DNA from: Pseudomonas quebecensis | GTDB taxonomy: Bacteria > Pseudomonadota > Gammaproteobacteria > Pseudomonadales > Pseudomonadaceae | Assembly (NCBI RefSeq): GCF_026410085.1 | Contig: NZ_CP112866.1 | Span: forward strand, 2,046,001 to 2,110,000 | Reading direction: 5' to 3' | DNA: 64,000 nt | Shown here: positions 9,268 through 17,263 of the stretch, one piece after another | Position numbering within the stretch: the stretch's first letter is position 1 | Layout: every line of letters begins with the position of its first letter | Notes under the pieces: generated by a model | Database searches by the model: none | Seen by the model: the letters and a program-made list of their open reading frames with translations, nothing else | Told to the model about the DNA's origin: nothing | Position numbers and translations under genes: made by a program

Positions 9268-9537
9268 ATGGCATACGATGGCGTCGAGTGCAGATACAGG
9301 CGAAAGCCGGGTTACCACCAGCTGAGTTCTCCCTATCCTTGGGGGTGCGAAACCATTGCCGAAATTGTGGTCACGCTGTCAAAGCTAGATCCAGAAATAG
9401 GTAAGCGTCCAATCAAGTCATTTACCGATCCGGCTACAAGCACGAGCATGACTGTTTGCCGCCCATGCCGTAAGGTTCGCTACCAAAATCACCACAGCGT
9501 TCAAGTGGTGGCATACAGCAAGGAGAGCGAACAATGA
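9268..9537 (+). CDS. Possible small hypothetical ORF before a lipoprotein gene
   Basis: An 89-codon frame whose TGA overlaps the ATG of the next gene (ATGA at 9534-9537), an arrangement typical of coupled genes. The C-terminal half (KLDPEIGKRPIKSF onward, with CRPCRKVRYQNHH) looks more protein-like than the first 30 residues, which suggests a remnant or a later start. No family is recognised and the ribosome site is weak. Without this ORF, 9230-9533 holds nothing identifiable. Confidence 0.25.
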   Translation: MAYDGVECRYRRKPGYHQLSSPYPWGCETIAEIVVTLSKLDPEIGKRPIKSFTDPATSTSMTVCRPCRKVRYQNHHSVQVVAYSKESEQ

Positions 9538-10154
9538 ACACCTTCAAATCATCAATCCAAAACGTAGCTGCGGCCATAGGCTTCATCGCGGCGTTGACAG
9601 TCGGGGGATGCGTGATGATCCCTTACGACACGCCGGAATCAAAAGCCCAAATCCAGCGCGATCTGAAAATCGCACCATCGGATATTCAAGCCGTGTCGGA
9701 AACGAACTGGTGCTTGTTCCCATATGGAAGCGAAGGCAGCTGCAGAGCCACTCAAGGCTTGGGAGTGTTGACCAGCAAAGGCCTGATCCTCAGCCTCTAC
9801 AACAACCACACCTACACTGAAACCGCACGCATCCTCCCAGAGCAAGTGCAATGCGTGAAGACGGTTGGTGGTCGCACTGGGGTCGAGCCGTTCGTTGTTT
9901 TCACCAAAGACCGAGCGATCATGCTCGCCGTCATTACGCCGGGTGGGCAAATGAATTTGCCTGTGAAAGTCAGTTTTTTTGATTATCTGACGAAGCCGGG
10001 GCAGCACGTCTTCACTGGAACGGATGGCGGCTATGTACGCAAGTCGGGTCGACAGCAAACCGTAGGCGGAATGGTGTCAGGCACTGCCATCCCGTGGCAT
10101 ACAACGGTCGACGTAACCGAGGTTTTTAACCCTTGCCCGCAGGTTACAGATTAA
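9534..10154 (+). CDS. Hypothetical lipoprotein
   Basis: A 206-residue protein with a clear ribosome site (AGGAGA at suitable spacing). It has a signal segment of the type AAAIGFIAALTVGGC, where the VGGC lipobox ends at about residue 26, so it is probably lipidated and exported. The mature part is about 180 residues with four further cysteines (for example NWCLF, GSCRA, VQCVK, FNPCPQ) that could form disulphides. No domain is recognised. It may be co-transcribed with the small ORF before it. Confidence 0.75.
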   Translation: MNTFKSSIQNVAAAIGFIAALTVGGCVMIPYDTPESKAQIQRDLKIAPSDIQAVSETNWCLFPYGSEGSCRATQGLGVLTSKGLILSLYNNHTYTETARILPEQVQCVKTVGGRTGVEPFVVFTKDRAIMLAVITPGGQMNLPVKVSFFDYLTKPGQHVFTGTDGGYVRKSGRQQTVGGMVSGTAIPWHTTVDVTEVFNPCPQVTD

Positions 10155-10329
10155 CGAGGAGTGGTGCGTTCCCTCGCAAGCGCTGTGCGCAGGTCGAAGC
10201 CCTTATGCGTGAAGGATGAATGCCCGAAGGGTGGTGCCGCCCCGGCGGCTCGGCTCGCGACGGCCGCCCTCAAAGAGGCACACCCTCAGAAAGCATGTAC
10301 AGGCTTTCAGCATCCACTCGAGCATCTGA

Positions 10330-10521
10330 TGTCTCAGGTCGACAGTTGCGCTACCCATTGACAATAAGTGGCAAGAGAACCAGATCCGGCTCTGGGCGTT
10401 GGAGTGCAAGAACTGGCTCTTGACAGGGTCGCTACGCGACGGCGAGCAGTCGGATATTGGGCGCGAGTGGTGGAAGTTGGGGTTTGAAGAGTATCTGAAG
10501 AGCAAGTCGCTATTTAGCTAA
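10330..10521 (+). pseudogene. Remnant of a small protein gene lacking a start
   Basis: The frame from 10330 to TAA at 10519-10521 is open but has no ATG, GTG or TTG start. Its C-terminal 50 residues look like a real protein: ENQIRLWALECKNWLLTG followed by REWWKLGFEEYLKS, with a strong Trp/Leu/Glu pattern. Upstream the frame closes at 10327 and other frames look random. I read it as the 3' end of a decayed gene, or one frameshifted near 10330. Family unknown. Confidence 0.4.
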
Positions 10522-10754
10522 TAATCAAGCGCTTCAGGCGGTGTTATGGGGTCCGGCGCGAAACTGCAGTGGATCGAGCTTGGGTATCTGCTCGGCGTTT
10601 TTTCGACGACTGACGTGTCTGGATCAACGGTTCTGGGGTTTTTTGGGTTGTCACCTGCGCATTTGGCGACTACCCTGAAAATGTATGAATTGTTACGAAC
10701 AATTTCGGAAGCGCCTTTTTTCAGGTGCGTTACTTCAGGACGAGGAACGAAAAA

Positions 10755-10913
10755 ATGTTTTCACACGAAGGTCCCGCGCTAGAGCTGTTGATGGGCGTTT
10801 TTGCATTTTCGGCACTGCTTCTGATCGTCTGGTGTGTTCATCACCAATACGAGAGAAAGAATCGAAAAAATGTAAAAAAACCACAAAATCTCGGAAACGG
10901 GCAGTCAACCTAA
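10755..10913 (+). CDS. Small single-pass membrane protein, hypothetical
   Basis: A 52-residue frame starting MFSHEGPALELLMGV with a GAGGA ribosome site eight bases upstream. It has one hydrophobic helix (LLMGVFAFSALLLIVWCV) followed by a strongly basic tail (YERKNRKNVKKPQN), the charge pattern of a single-pass protein with a cytoplasmic C-terminus. The size also fits a holin- or toxin-like peptide, but no antitoxin or phage gene is beside it. The bases before it (10522-10754) hold nothing I can identify. Confidence 0.4.
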   Translation: MFSHEGPALELLMGVFAFSALLLIVWCVHHQYERKNRKNVKKPQNLGNGQST

Positions 10914-11064
10914 CGCGACTCCTGCCTCATTGCTTCGAGCCAGTCATTCGCGGCTGGCTCCATCCAATACATCGGGCGTGGATAAGCACCAGTGCCATCT
11001 AGGGAATGGGAAGGGAAGAGGTGCCGACGACCGGCCATCGAGCCAGGCCGTCAGCAGAATGGAG

Positions 11065-11199
11065 TTACTCTACGATACAAATCCAGCGATGATTACGCCG
11101 ATAAGGTGCGCGCGTGAAGTGCACATCCGACACTAGATTAAGGCCACGTTTCTGCAGTGCTTCGGTCAGTTGTACGAGTGTCTCTGCTTGGATAGTCAT
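11065..11199 (-). CDS. Short hypothetical protein (44 residues)
   Basis: On the minus strand a GAGGTAA ribosome site precedes ATG at 11199. The frame reads MTIQAETLVQLTEALQKRGL and then a basic, aromatic part (RAPYRRNHRWICIVE) to a TAA at 11065. The amphipathic start and clean ribosome site make it credible despite its size. No family is recognised. It is divergent from the 38-residue gene at 11386. Confidence 0.45.
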   Translation of the reverse strand: MTIQAETLVQLTEALQKRGLNLVSDVHFTRAPYRRNHRWICIVE

Positions 11200-11385
11200 T
11201 GCTGTTACCTCATCAGATTACTGCGTTCATAATTCTTGACCCGATGGACAACCGGCTAATTCAAATTTTCTACGGTGGTGATAGATGACGGTGGGAAGTG
11301 GCGTTTTATTCGCGCGCCTCAGCGATTAACTTGAACTGCTGTTCGCTGCAGCAACCCAAGTCATAACCACCCAGAGGATGCGTCC

Positions 11386-11502
11386 ATGACTGACGAAAAG
11401 CAGAAAAAACCCGAGCAGGAAACACCAGCGCACGCTACTGAAGAGGAGCGCGAGCGTTTGAAAGATTTCAATAAGGACGGCATTCCGCCAGGCGCATGCT
11501 GA
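11386..11502 (+). CDS. Short charged hypothetical protein (38 residues)
   Basis: The frame starts MTDEKQKKPEQETPAHATEE and ends NKDGIPPGAC. It is extremely hydrophilic, rich in Glu, Lys and Pro, with a helix-prone centre (EEERERLKDFNK) and no membrane segment. An AGAGGA site lies just upstream and a good terminator hairpin begins about 12 bases after the stop. The two signals bracketing the frame argue that it is expressed. No family is known to me. Confidence 0.55.
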   Translation: MTDEKQKKPEQETPAHATEEERERLKDFNKDGIPPGAC

Positions 11503-11513
11503 TCAGATAGGCT

Positions 11514-11553
11514 GAGCGTCGCCGTACTCAGCCACGGGCGACGCTTTCCTTTA
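11514..11553 (+). terminator. Probable terminator after the 38-residue gene
   Basis: The arms AGCGTCGCC (11515-11523) and GGCGACGCT (11537-11545) form a nine-pair stem with a 13-base loop, followed by TTCCTTTATT. Confidence 0.75.
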
Positions 11554-11891
11554 TTCGACACCTTTGCGTCGCTGTGATGCCAACGTGTAGGGCAGCCTGG
11601 TTACTTTCCAATCAACAAAAAAGCTGAGCCACCGATAGCAGGCAAATCATCTGCACAACCATTTGAGCTCGAATGGGATGTCTCATTGTTGTGACCCTCG
11701 ATTACAGTGACCGCTTATGTACGTCGCTGGTCCTGCAAGTATAGATCGTGAAACGAATTATTCACGGCTCTACCGCCTATTTGTCATAACAATCTGGACA
11801 CCTGCGCCGCACTTTTTCACATTTTCCCGCTCTATCGATGTCCCAACTACGCCGATTCACGCGTGGGCAGACTATTCAGTATCGGGTGCCG
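11554..11891 (+). other. Intergenic region with no identifiable gene
   Basis: About 340 AT-richer bases separate the island from the next lipoprotein gene. No convincing ORF, tRNA, REP or terminator is visible in it. It presumably contains the promoter of the downstream gene. Confidence 0.5.
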
Positions 11892-12638
11892 ATGAATCTC
11901 AGATTATCAATGCCAGTCAATTGCCGGGCGCGCTTGCCATTGCTGCTGGCGGTAGTTTGGGTCTTGGTCACCGGCTGCAGCCAGCAGCAGGGTCGCGATA
12001 TCACCCGGCAATTAAGCAACGGCAAACCCGATGAGTTTTTTCAGACCAGTGTCGATCGCATGGCCACGTTGAGCATGCGTGACAACCTGCAAAGCCTTTA
12101 TTTGCTGATGGGCAAGCTGTATCTGCGCAACCCCAACCAATGGCGGCAGTCGGGCTACCCGGACGCGGTGAGCGCCGAGCGGGAAATTCGCCAGGCCATC
12201 GAACAGCGTCGTCCACTGGCGGCCCTGGGCGAGCGCCGCGACCTGGTGGCGCTGAGTTATTCCCTGAGTCCGGAGTTCAAGGGCGATCGTGTCGGTGCGT
12301 TCATCTATGCGGTCGGCAGCATGATCGTGACGGCTCACGGCGGGCGCACGGAGTTCTACCTGACCGATTCGATCAACCCGCAGTTCGTCAGCAACGCTGC
12401 ACGCAATATCGAGAAGGCCACCTGGCTGCTTAGCCAGCGCCAGGATGCCAATGGCGTTTTACTGCTGTTTTCCAACGAAATATCGGAGGAGGGCAGCAAC
12501 CTCAGTTTTGCGGTGGAGTTCGGCAAGATCGTGGCGCGTCTCGACTTGCTTACCCAAATGCTTGATGAACGCTACCGACGTATCGGCCTGAACTATGCAC
12601 AAAGTCTGCTGTTGATGAACTTTCTGCCCGTGCAATGA
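11892..12638 (+). CDS. Hypothetical outer-membrane-type lipoprotein
   Basis: I start this at ATG 11892 (MNLRLSMPVNCRAR), giving 248 residues; a frame from 11838 is open but would bury the signal peptide. The hydrophobic core LPLLLAVVWVLVTGC ends in a lipobox with Cys near residue 29, followed by SQQQG, which lacks an Asp at +2 and so predicts outer-membrane sorting. The mature part is mostly helical, with no recognised catalytic motif. A weak hairpin (12647-12664) follows the stop. Base composition returns to the GC-rich level of the core genome here. Confidence 0.75.
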   Translation: MNLRLSMPVNCRARLPLLLAVVWVLVTGCSQQQGRDITRQLSNGKPDEFFQTSVDRMATLSMRDNLQSLYLLMGKLYLRNPNQWRQSGYPDAVSAEREIRQAIEQRRPLAALGERRDLVALSYSLSPEFKGDRVGAFIYAVGSMIVTAHGGRTEFYLTDSINPQFVSNAARNIEKATWLLSQRQDANGVLLLFSNEISEEGSNLSFAVEFGKIVARLDLLTQMLDERYRRIGLNYAQSLLLMNFLPVQ

Positions 12639-12770
12639 GCCGACTGCCGCACTGCCTGGTGCGGTGTTTCCCTTTCCCCTGTAGGAAGCGGCCTATCTTG
12701 CCTGCCGGTGCTTGAAACACCCCGGCCTGGGCAATAGCCTCGGACTTTTCCGAAAAAACGAGGCCCTACC

Positions 12771-13040
12771 TTGGGTAAGCGAAAAACGGTTTGGCCTACT
12801 GATCGTGAAATACGCCTGCGCTTCATGCTCTTTGCGTTGATCGATGCCGCGACGGTGGAGGGTGTGCCTGCCGATGTGTTGCTGCCGGCCCACAGGTTAC
12901 TGCGCGATTCGCCGAACGAGGCGCAACTGCTGGGGGCGCTCAAGGACATACTCGGCACTGACGAGATGGCAGGCTTCAGGTTTGCGCCGGGCTCGGAGGC
13001 CGACGAGTTGATGCAGACCCTGACGGTGTCCACTCCCTAG
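12771..13040 (+). CDS. Small hypothetical protein
   Basis: An 89-residue protein, probably from TTG 12771 (GAGG upstream); ATG 12825 is an alternative. It reads (M)GKRKTVWPTDREIRLRFMLF and continues with amphipathic helices (HRLLRDSPNEAQLLGALKDIL). It is soluble, with no metal motif and no recognised family. It precedes the chemoreceptor gene, but the 138-base gap leaves co-transcription uncertain. Confidence 0.6.
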   Translation: MGKRKTVWPTDREIRLRFMLFALIDAATVEGVPADVLLPAHRLLRDSPNEAQLLGALKDILGTDEMAGFRFAPGSEADELMQTLTVSTP

Positions 13041-13178
13041 GTTTCCCGGGCCCAGGACCGGGAAAAAGCGGCCTGGCGCGTCTTCAACCGGGAGCTATCA
13101 TGACAGTTCGTCGACCTGTGTTTAAAGCATTGGGCGACTGAGCCGATGCAGTGATGAAAACCCTCAGTGGACGCCAAC

Positions 13179-14492
13179 ATGTTTAATCGACGCTTGAAGA
13201 AGGACCTTCTGGACCAGGACGATGAACTCTTCCTGCTACGTCAACTCGTCGCGCAGAGTGACCGAGGCATGATTTCCATACGCTTGGATGCCGACTTTCG
13301 CATCGCTGCCGTCAATGAGGGCTTTGCACGGGCCCTCGGCTATTCCCGCGAACAAGTGGAGGGGCGCTTGTTGAGTGAGATAGTCCCTGCCTACGTCAAG
13401 GATCTACCCTGCTTTCGTAACTTCAACGCCGCGGTCGCGCGCTGTGAACCGGTCAACGATGATTACCGCTACCTGCGCAGCGATGGCAGCCTGGCCTGGT
13501 TCCACCTGACCTGGCTGCCCATCAAAGGGCGCGATGGCCAGCTGTCATATGTTCAGGCCTATGGTGCCGAAGTCACCCGCGCCATCGAAATCGGTAAGGA
13601 AAACGAAGCGTTCATCAACGCGCTGCTGCGCTCGACGGCGGTGATTCAGTTCAAGCTGGATGGCACCGTGGTCACTGCCAATAAACAATTTCTCGACGCC
13701 ATGGGCTACACGCTCGAGCAGATCGTGGGCAAGAAGCACAGCATGTTCTGTACCCCGCAGGAGGCCGCGTCGCCCGCATACAGCCAATTCTGGCAGACGC
13801 TTAATCGCGGGGAATATGTAGCCAGTCGCTTCAAGCGCGTGGACAGCCGCGGGCATGAAGTGTGGCTCGAAGCTACCTATAACCCCGTGCACGATGCCGA
13901 AGGCAACCTGTGCAAAGTGGTCAAGTTTGCCAGTGTGGTGACCGACCAGGTCTTGAGGGAATCCGAGGTCAAGGAAGCCGCAGGAGTGGCCTATGAAGTG
14001 TCACAGCAGACCGATGTGACCGCCGAACGTGGGGCGGCGGTCGTGCAGAACACCGTGCAGACCATGCAGAACATCGCCGCGCAGATGCAGTCGGCGACCA
14101 GCAGCATCGAGGCGCTGGGCAAGCAATCGCTGCTGATCAGCGCCATCGTGCAAACCATCGGTGGCATCGCCGCGCAAACCAATCTGCTGGCGCTCAACGC
14201 GGCGATTGAGGCTGCGCGGGCGGGCGAACAGGGGCGGGGGTTTGCGGTGGTCGCCGATGAGGTCCGGCAACTGGCCAGTCGTACCAGTGCCGCGACCGAA
14301 GAGATCGTCAGCGTGGTTCAGCAGAACCAGCGGCTGGCCGATGAAGCCATCGCCGAGATGTTCAGCAGCCGCGAACAGGCCGAGCAGGGCCTGACCCTTG
14401 CCAACCAGGCCGGTGCGGTGATTACTGAGATTCAGGGCGGCGCCAAGCAAGTGGTCAGTGCGGTGGGCCGTTTCGCTAACGAGCTGCAATAA
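13179..14492 (+). CDS. Soluble PAS-PAS methyl-accepting chemotaxis protein (BdlA/Aer-like)
   Basis: About 437 residues from ATG 13179 (GTG 13167 is possible). There are two PAS domains, roughly residues 20-140 ([18 protein letters not shown]) and 145-265 ([20 protein letters not shown]). A signalling domain follows with the invariant hairpin tip, seen as [40 protein letters not shown] in overlapping pieces. No transmembrane helix is present, so it should be a cytoplasmic receptor sensing redox, flavin/haem or an internal ligand and feeding a CheA/CheW complex. The layout matches BdlA, which links chemosensing to biofilm dispersion in P. aeruginosa; orthology is not established. No che genes are adjacent. 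Confidence 0.9.
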   Translation: MFNRRLKKDLLDQDDELFLLRQLVAQSDRGMISIRLDADFRIAAVNEGFARALGYSREQVEGRLLSEIVPAYVKDLPCFRNFNAAVARCEPVNDDYRYLRSDGSLAWFHLTWLPIKGRDGQLSYVQAYGAEVTRAIEIGKENEAFINALLRSTAVIQFKLDGTVVTANKQFLDAMGYTLEQIVGKKHSMFCTPQEAASPAYSQFWQTLNRGEYVASRFKRVDSRGHEVWLEATYNPVHDAEGNLCKVVKFASVVTDQVLRESEVKEAAGVAYEVSQQTDVTAERGAAVVQNTVQTMQNIAAQMQSATSSIEALGKQSLLISAIVQTIGGIAAQTNLLALNAAIEAARAGEQGRGFAVVADEVRQLASRTSAATEEIVSVVQQNQRLADEAIAEMFSSREQAEQGLTLANQAGAVITEIQGGAKQVVSAVGRFANELQ

Positions 14493-14550
14493 CCGCCAGC
14501 ACCCTGCTGGCGGTGTTCTACAGCCGGGCCTGCCTGCCCGGCTGACGGTT
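14493..14550 (+). terminator. Two tandem hairpins between convergent genes
   Basis: CCGCCAGC / GCTGGCGG (14493-14513) directly follows the chemoreceptor stop. AGCCGGGC / GCCCGGCT (14522-14543) follows, with TTTT shortly after. Together they probably terminate the chemoreceptor transcript. Confidence 0.65.
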
Positions 14551-14551
14551 T

Positions 14552-14833
14552 TCAGTCATCCAGGCTGAACGTCAGCCAATGCGCGCCTTCGGCTTCCCGA
14601 TTGATCTCGACGATCACCCCTTTGATTTCCCGTCCGTTGGGCAGCGTCACCGTGACGTGATTGGCGTGCCCCGGCCATTGCAGCGGGCCGTCCACTTCCA
14701 GGCGGGCAATGGTCGGCGTACCTTGCTCCGTCAGTCTGATAGTCACCGATGGGTTGGGGCATTCCTCAGGTTCGGCGCCGAGATGGCGCGATGCCAGGAG
14801 TACATCGGCAGTACCTTCGTGTGTCAGCGACAT
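14552..14833 (-). CDS. Small hypothetical protein
   Basis: A 93-residue acidic soluble protein (MSLTHEGTADVLLASRHLG ... HWLTFSLDD). The second half is beta-rich, with HVTVTLPNGREIKGVIVEI then WLTFSLDD, reminiscent of a small beta-barrel such as PilZ. The PilZ RxxxR and DxSxxG motifs are absent, so I do not assign that family. It is convergent with the chemoreceptor gene. Confidence 0.65.
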   Translation of the reverse strand: MSLTHEGTADVLLASRHLGAEPEECPNPSVTIRLTEQGTPTIARLEVDGPLQWPGHANHVTVTLPNGREIKGVIVEINREAEGAHWLTFSLDD

Positions 14834-15058
14834 GGGCGTTTCCTTTTCAATGCAACGCGATGAGTTAGGCAGTGGACCTCAACCAAGGCGTAGAGGTTTC
14901 GTCGGTGTTGTGGCCCCAAGCCTACGACGCCGTCCGATGTGAGCGTGGGAGGGGTCCGGTTGGTCACTTAGGCGTGACTTGCCGGGTGCCGCTGCCTTCC
15001 CAACACTGCCAGCGTGCTCGGCCACGCCGTTCACGCCCCCGAACTCCAAGGATTACCC

Positions 15059-17176
15059 ATGCTGTCGCGTCAACCTGCGTTTCTTTTTGCTGCACTGACT
15101 CTGACTTCCTTTGCGCATGCCGATGCGCTGCAATTGGCGCCGGTCGAAGTCACCGGCGGTGAGCCCAGCGCTGGCGAAGTGGCCCGGGCGCAATTGCGCG
15201 ACGTGCCTGGCGGTACCCATTACATTGACATGGACAGCGTGCAGCAGGGCCGGGTCAGCACCAACGAAGATGTGTTCAAGTACCAGGCCGGGGTGTATGC
15301 CAAGGCGGCCAACAACGAAGGGGTCAAGCTGTCGATACGCGGCTCGGGCCTCAATCGCGGCCCCGGCGCCCATGCCTCCGGCCTCTACGAAATGCTCGAC
15401 GGCCTGCCACTGACCGGCCCCGGCGGCACACCTTACGAGCTCAAGGACCCGCTATGGCAAAGCCGGGTTGAAGTGCTGCGCGGCGCCAATGGCTTCGATC
15501 AGGGCGCGCTGGCGCTGGGCGGCGCGGTCAACTATGTGACCCGCACCGGCTACGACGCGCCCAAGCTGCAATTGCGCTATGAGCTGGGCAGTCGGGGCTA
15601 TGGCCAGCGCGAGATCAGTTCCGGCCAGGTCTCGGGCGATGCCGATTACTACATCAGCCTCACCGATTCCGAGTCCGACGGCTATCAGCACCAGAGTGCC
15701 GGCTCGGGCAAGGGGGTTGCCGCCAACTTCGGCTACCGGTTCAACCCGGACCTGGAAACGCGTTTCTACCTGCGTTATCGCGAAACCACTAACGACACCC
15801 CCGGCAAACTCACGCGCAATCAGATCAGCCATGATCCCGAGGCAGCCAATACGCTCAATGTCGCTCGCGACTCCAAGCGCCTGCAACCCGGCTCCACCTG
15901 GCTGGCCAACAAGACCACCTTGCAGTTGGATGACAACAGTCGGCTCGAAGCAGGCCTGGCATACCACGATTACCCGATGGACCTGCGCGAAGGCACCAAT
16001 CGCCTGAAAGTGGCCTATACCGATATCAGCGGCACCCTCAATTACATCCGCCAGGACACGCTGTTCGGCCACGACAGCAAAACCACGGTCGGCCTGCGCA
16101 CCACCCAGGCGATGCCCAACAACGGCACGTCGGAATACGTGCGTACGCCGGCCGGCAATACCGCCTCCTACGCGCCCGGCACCAAGACCCGCGACTACAG
16201 CTACCTGGGCTCCGACACCGTACTGCACGTAGGCAACGACCTGGAATTGATGCCGGACTTGTGGCTGACCACCGGTCTGGCGGCGATTTACACCCGTCGC
16301 GAAACCGAAGTGACCTACCCGGATACCGGCACGCCGGTCAGTCAGCATGATTGGGACTACGCGCCGCGCATCGGCCTGCGTTACGACTTCACACCGCAGT
16401 TGCAGGTGTACGGCAACCTGAGCCGCTCGGTCGAGCCGCCGCACGCATGGTCGATGATTTGGGGTTCCAATAAATATTTCCCCCAAGGCAGCGGCCCGGC
16501 CACTGGCCTGCAACGCGAAGGCGTAAAACTGAAAAACCAGACCGCCACCACCCTGGAAATCGGTGGGCGCGGCGAGCAGTGGTTTGGTGAATGGGACCTG
16601 GCGCTGTACCGCTCCCAAGTGCGCCACGAGTTGCTCAGTGTAGAGACGCAGGCGCAAACACCGACCAGCAATGCCGTGATCGCCGAATCCAACGCCAGCC
16701 CCACCGTGCACCAAGGGCTGGAACTGAACCTGCTCAGCCCGCTTTGGGATGGCGGCCGCAACGGCCGGCTCGCCCTGCGCCAGGCTTACACGTTCAGCGA
16801 CTTTCACTACCGTGACGACGACCGTTTCGGCGACAACACGTTGCCGGGCATCCCCAGGCATTATTACCAGGCACAACTGCGCTACAGCCACCCGGCAGGC
16901 TTTTACAGCAGCCTCAACACCGAGCGTTCGTCGCGGGTAGCGGTGGACTATGCCAATTCCTACTACGCCGCGTCATACACCATCCTGGGTGCAACCCTCG
17001 GCTACGACGCCCCCAAGGGCGACTGGCAGGCCTGGGTCGATCTGCGCAATCTGACCAATCGACGCTACGCCAACACCGTTACGCCGGGCTATGACGACAA
17101 AGGTTTGGATATGGCGCGCTCTACGCCGGCGCAGGGGCGCGGCGTCTACACAGGTGTGTCGTGGAGCTGGCGTTGA
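15059..17176 (+). CDS. TonB-dependent outer-membrane receptor
   Basis: A 705-residue receptor starting MLSRQPAFLFAALTLTSFAHA (signal peptide) with AAGGAT upstream of the ATG. The mature N-terminus carries a TonB-box-like LAPVEVTG. Next comes the plug (about residues 45-155: VKLSIRGSGLNRGPGAHASG and WQSRVEVLRGANG, ALGGAVNYVTRTG). A long beta-barrel ends in the terminal aromatic strand GVYTGVSWSWR. There is no N-terminal secretin/STN signalling domain, so it is not a FecA-type transducer. Substrates of such receptors are usually ferric siderophores, haem, cofactors or polyphenols; none can be named. No Fur box was confirmed upstream. It ends 87 bases before the convergent sigma-54 regulator. 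Confidence 0.93.
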   Translation: MLSRQPAFLFAALTLTSFAHADALQLAPVEVTGGEPSAGEVARAQLRDVPGGTHYIDMDSVQQGRVSTNEDVFKYQAGVYAKAANNEGVKLSIRGSGLNRGPGAHASGLYEMLDGLPLTGPGGTPYELKDPLWQSRVEVLRGANGFDQGALALGGAVNYVTRTGYDAPKLQLRYELGSRGYGQREISSGQVSGDADYYISLTDSESDGYQHQSAGSGKGVAANFGYRFNPDLETRFYLRYRETTNDTPGKLTRNQISHDPEAANTLNVARDSKRLQPGSTWLANKTTLQLDDNSRLEAGLAYHDYPMDLREGTNRLKVAYTDISGTLNYIRQDTLFGHDSKTTVGLRTTQAMPNNGTSEYVRTPAGNTASYAPGTKTRDYSYLGSDTVLHVGNDLELMPDLWLTTGLAAIYTRRETEVTYPDTGTPVSQHDWDYAPRIGLRYDFTPQLQVYGNLSRSVEPPHAWSMIWGSNKYFPQGSGPATGLQREGVKLKNQTATTLEIGGRGEQWFGEWDLALYRSQVRHELLSVETQAQTPTSNAVIAESNASPTVHQGLELNLLSPLWDGGRNGRLALRQAYTFSDFHYRDDDRFGDNTLPGIPRHYYQAQLRYSHPAGFYSSLNTERSSRVAVDYANSYYAASYTILGATLGYDAPKGDWQAWVDLRNLTNRRYANTVTPGYDDKGLDMARSTPAQGRGVYTGVSWSWR

Positions 17177-17263
17177 GCCACAGCAGTCTGATCCACATGC
17201 CCAGCGCGCATCACAAAAAGCGCGTGATCGTTCTGGGCAGCGAGCTTCTCCGCGCTTAAAACG

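Noticed and set aside
10546..10782. 78-codon plus-strand frame in the accessory stretch
   Set aside because: No ribosome site or coherent protein pattern; the overlapping 52-residue membrane frame is better supported.
8546..11900. Complete integrated genomic island or prophage at tRNA-Ser
   Set aside because: No integrase, phage gene or repeated tRNA 3' end was found, so only a possible eroded accessory region is claimed.
15452..16891. 479-codon minus-strand open frame inside the TonB receptor gene
   Set aside because: It lies entirely within a clearly recognised receptor gene, and its Gly/Val/Gln-rich sequence is typical of a shadow frame in GC-rich DNA.
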